A stretch of 15,232 nucleotides of DNA, from the NCBI RefSeq assembly GCF_030151805.1, contig NZ_JASLCN010000480.1, positions 1-15,232 of the forward strand, read 5' to 3'. This DNA is from Fluviicola sp. (GTDB taxonomy: Bacteria; Bacteroidota; Bacteroidia; Flavobacteriales_D; Crocinitomicaceae). The notes below the pieces were generated by a model that searched no databases, was not told where the DNA came from, and worked only from the letters and a program-made list of their open reading frames with translations. Below are positions 15,232 to 15,232 of the stretch, piece after piece. The first letter of the stretch is position 1. Every line of letters begins with the position of its first letter. A program made the translations under genes and the position numbers.

Positions 15232-15232
15232 G

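Overview
This window looks like an ordinary chromosomal segment of a Bacteroidota bacterium, most likely a Flavobacteriales / Crocinitomicaceae (Fluviicola-like) relative; the exact genus is a guess. The evidence is: type IX secretion (T9SS) C-terminal sorting domains on two proteins, a PorZ-like T9SS protein, a lysyl-tRNA synthetase with the long C-terminal extension seen in this phylum, several predicted outer-membrane beta-barrel proteins, weak Shine-Dalgarno signals, and -7 promoter boxes of the Bacteroidota type TAnnTTTG. GC content looks like the low 40s by eye (not computed). I saw no rRNA, tRNA, CRISPR array, insertion sequence or prophage.

Layout. 1-574: 3' end of a MORN/YwqK-type repeat protein. 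707-1060: YraN-family nuclease-like protein, convergent with a beta-barrel protein (1064-1708, minus). 1842-3712: a probable two-gene unit of an RluB-type 23S rRNA pseudouridine synthase with a long disordered basic N-terminus and an exported barrel-like protein. 3876-5579: lysS, closed by a strong hairpin terminator. 5656-6843: exported DUF3298-like protein. 6844-7123: the most interesting non-coding stretch. It holds a perfect inverted pair of consensus DnaA boxes, a 12-bp inverted repeat and a 20-bp-spaced direct repeat in AT-rich DNA. 7124-10297: a gene pair for a diheme c-type cytochrome lipoprotein (SO2930-like) and a large surface protein with FG-GAP/VCBS repeats, an ASPIC/UnbV domain and a T9SS tail, closed by a 16-bp bidirectional terminator. 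10369-10998 (minus): a beta-barrel protein. 11161-11442: a small three-helix membrane protein with its own terminator. 11589-13226: an ABC-F ATPase. 13298-15231 (minus): a PorZ-like propeller protein overlapping recO by 4 bp.

How the genes work together. Housekeeping functions (translation: lysS, rluB-like, ABC-F; DNA maintenance: recO, yraN) are interleaved with cell-envelope proteins. The clearest functional module is the cytochrome plus ASPIC/UnbV surface protein, which would act outside the cytoplasm. The PorZ-like gene supplies a component of the T9SS machinery that would display that surface protein. No clear novel defence or mobile system is visible. The best candidate for something undescribed is the DnaA-box palindrome region at about 6885-6982.
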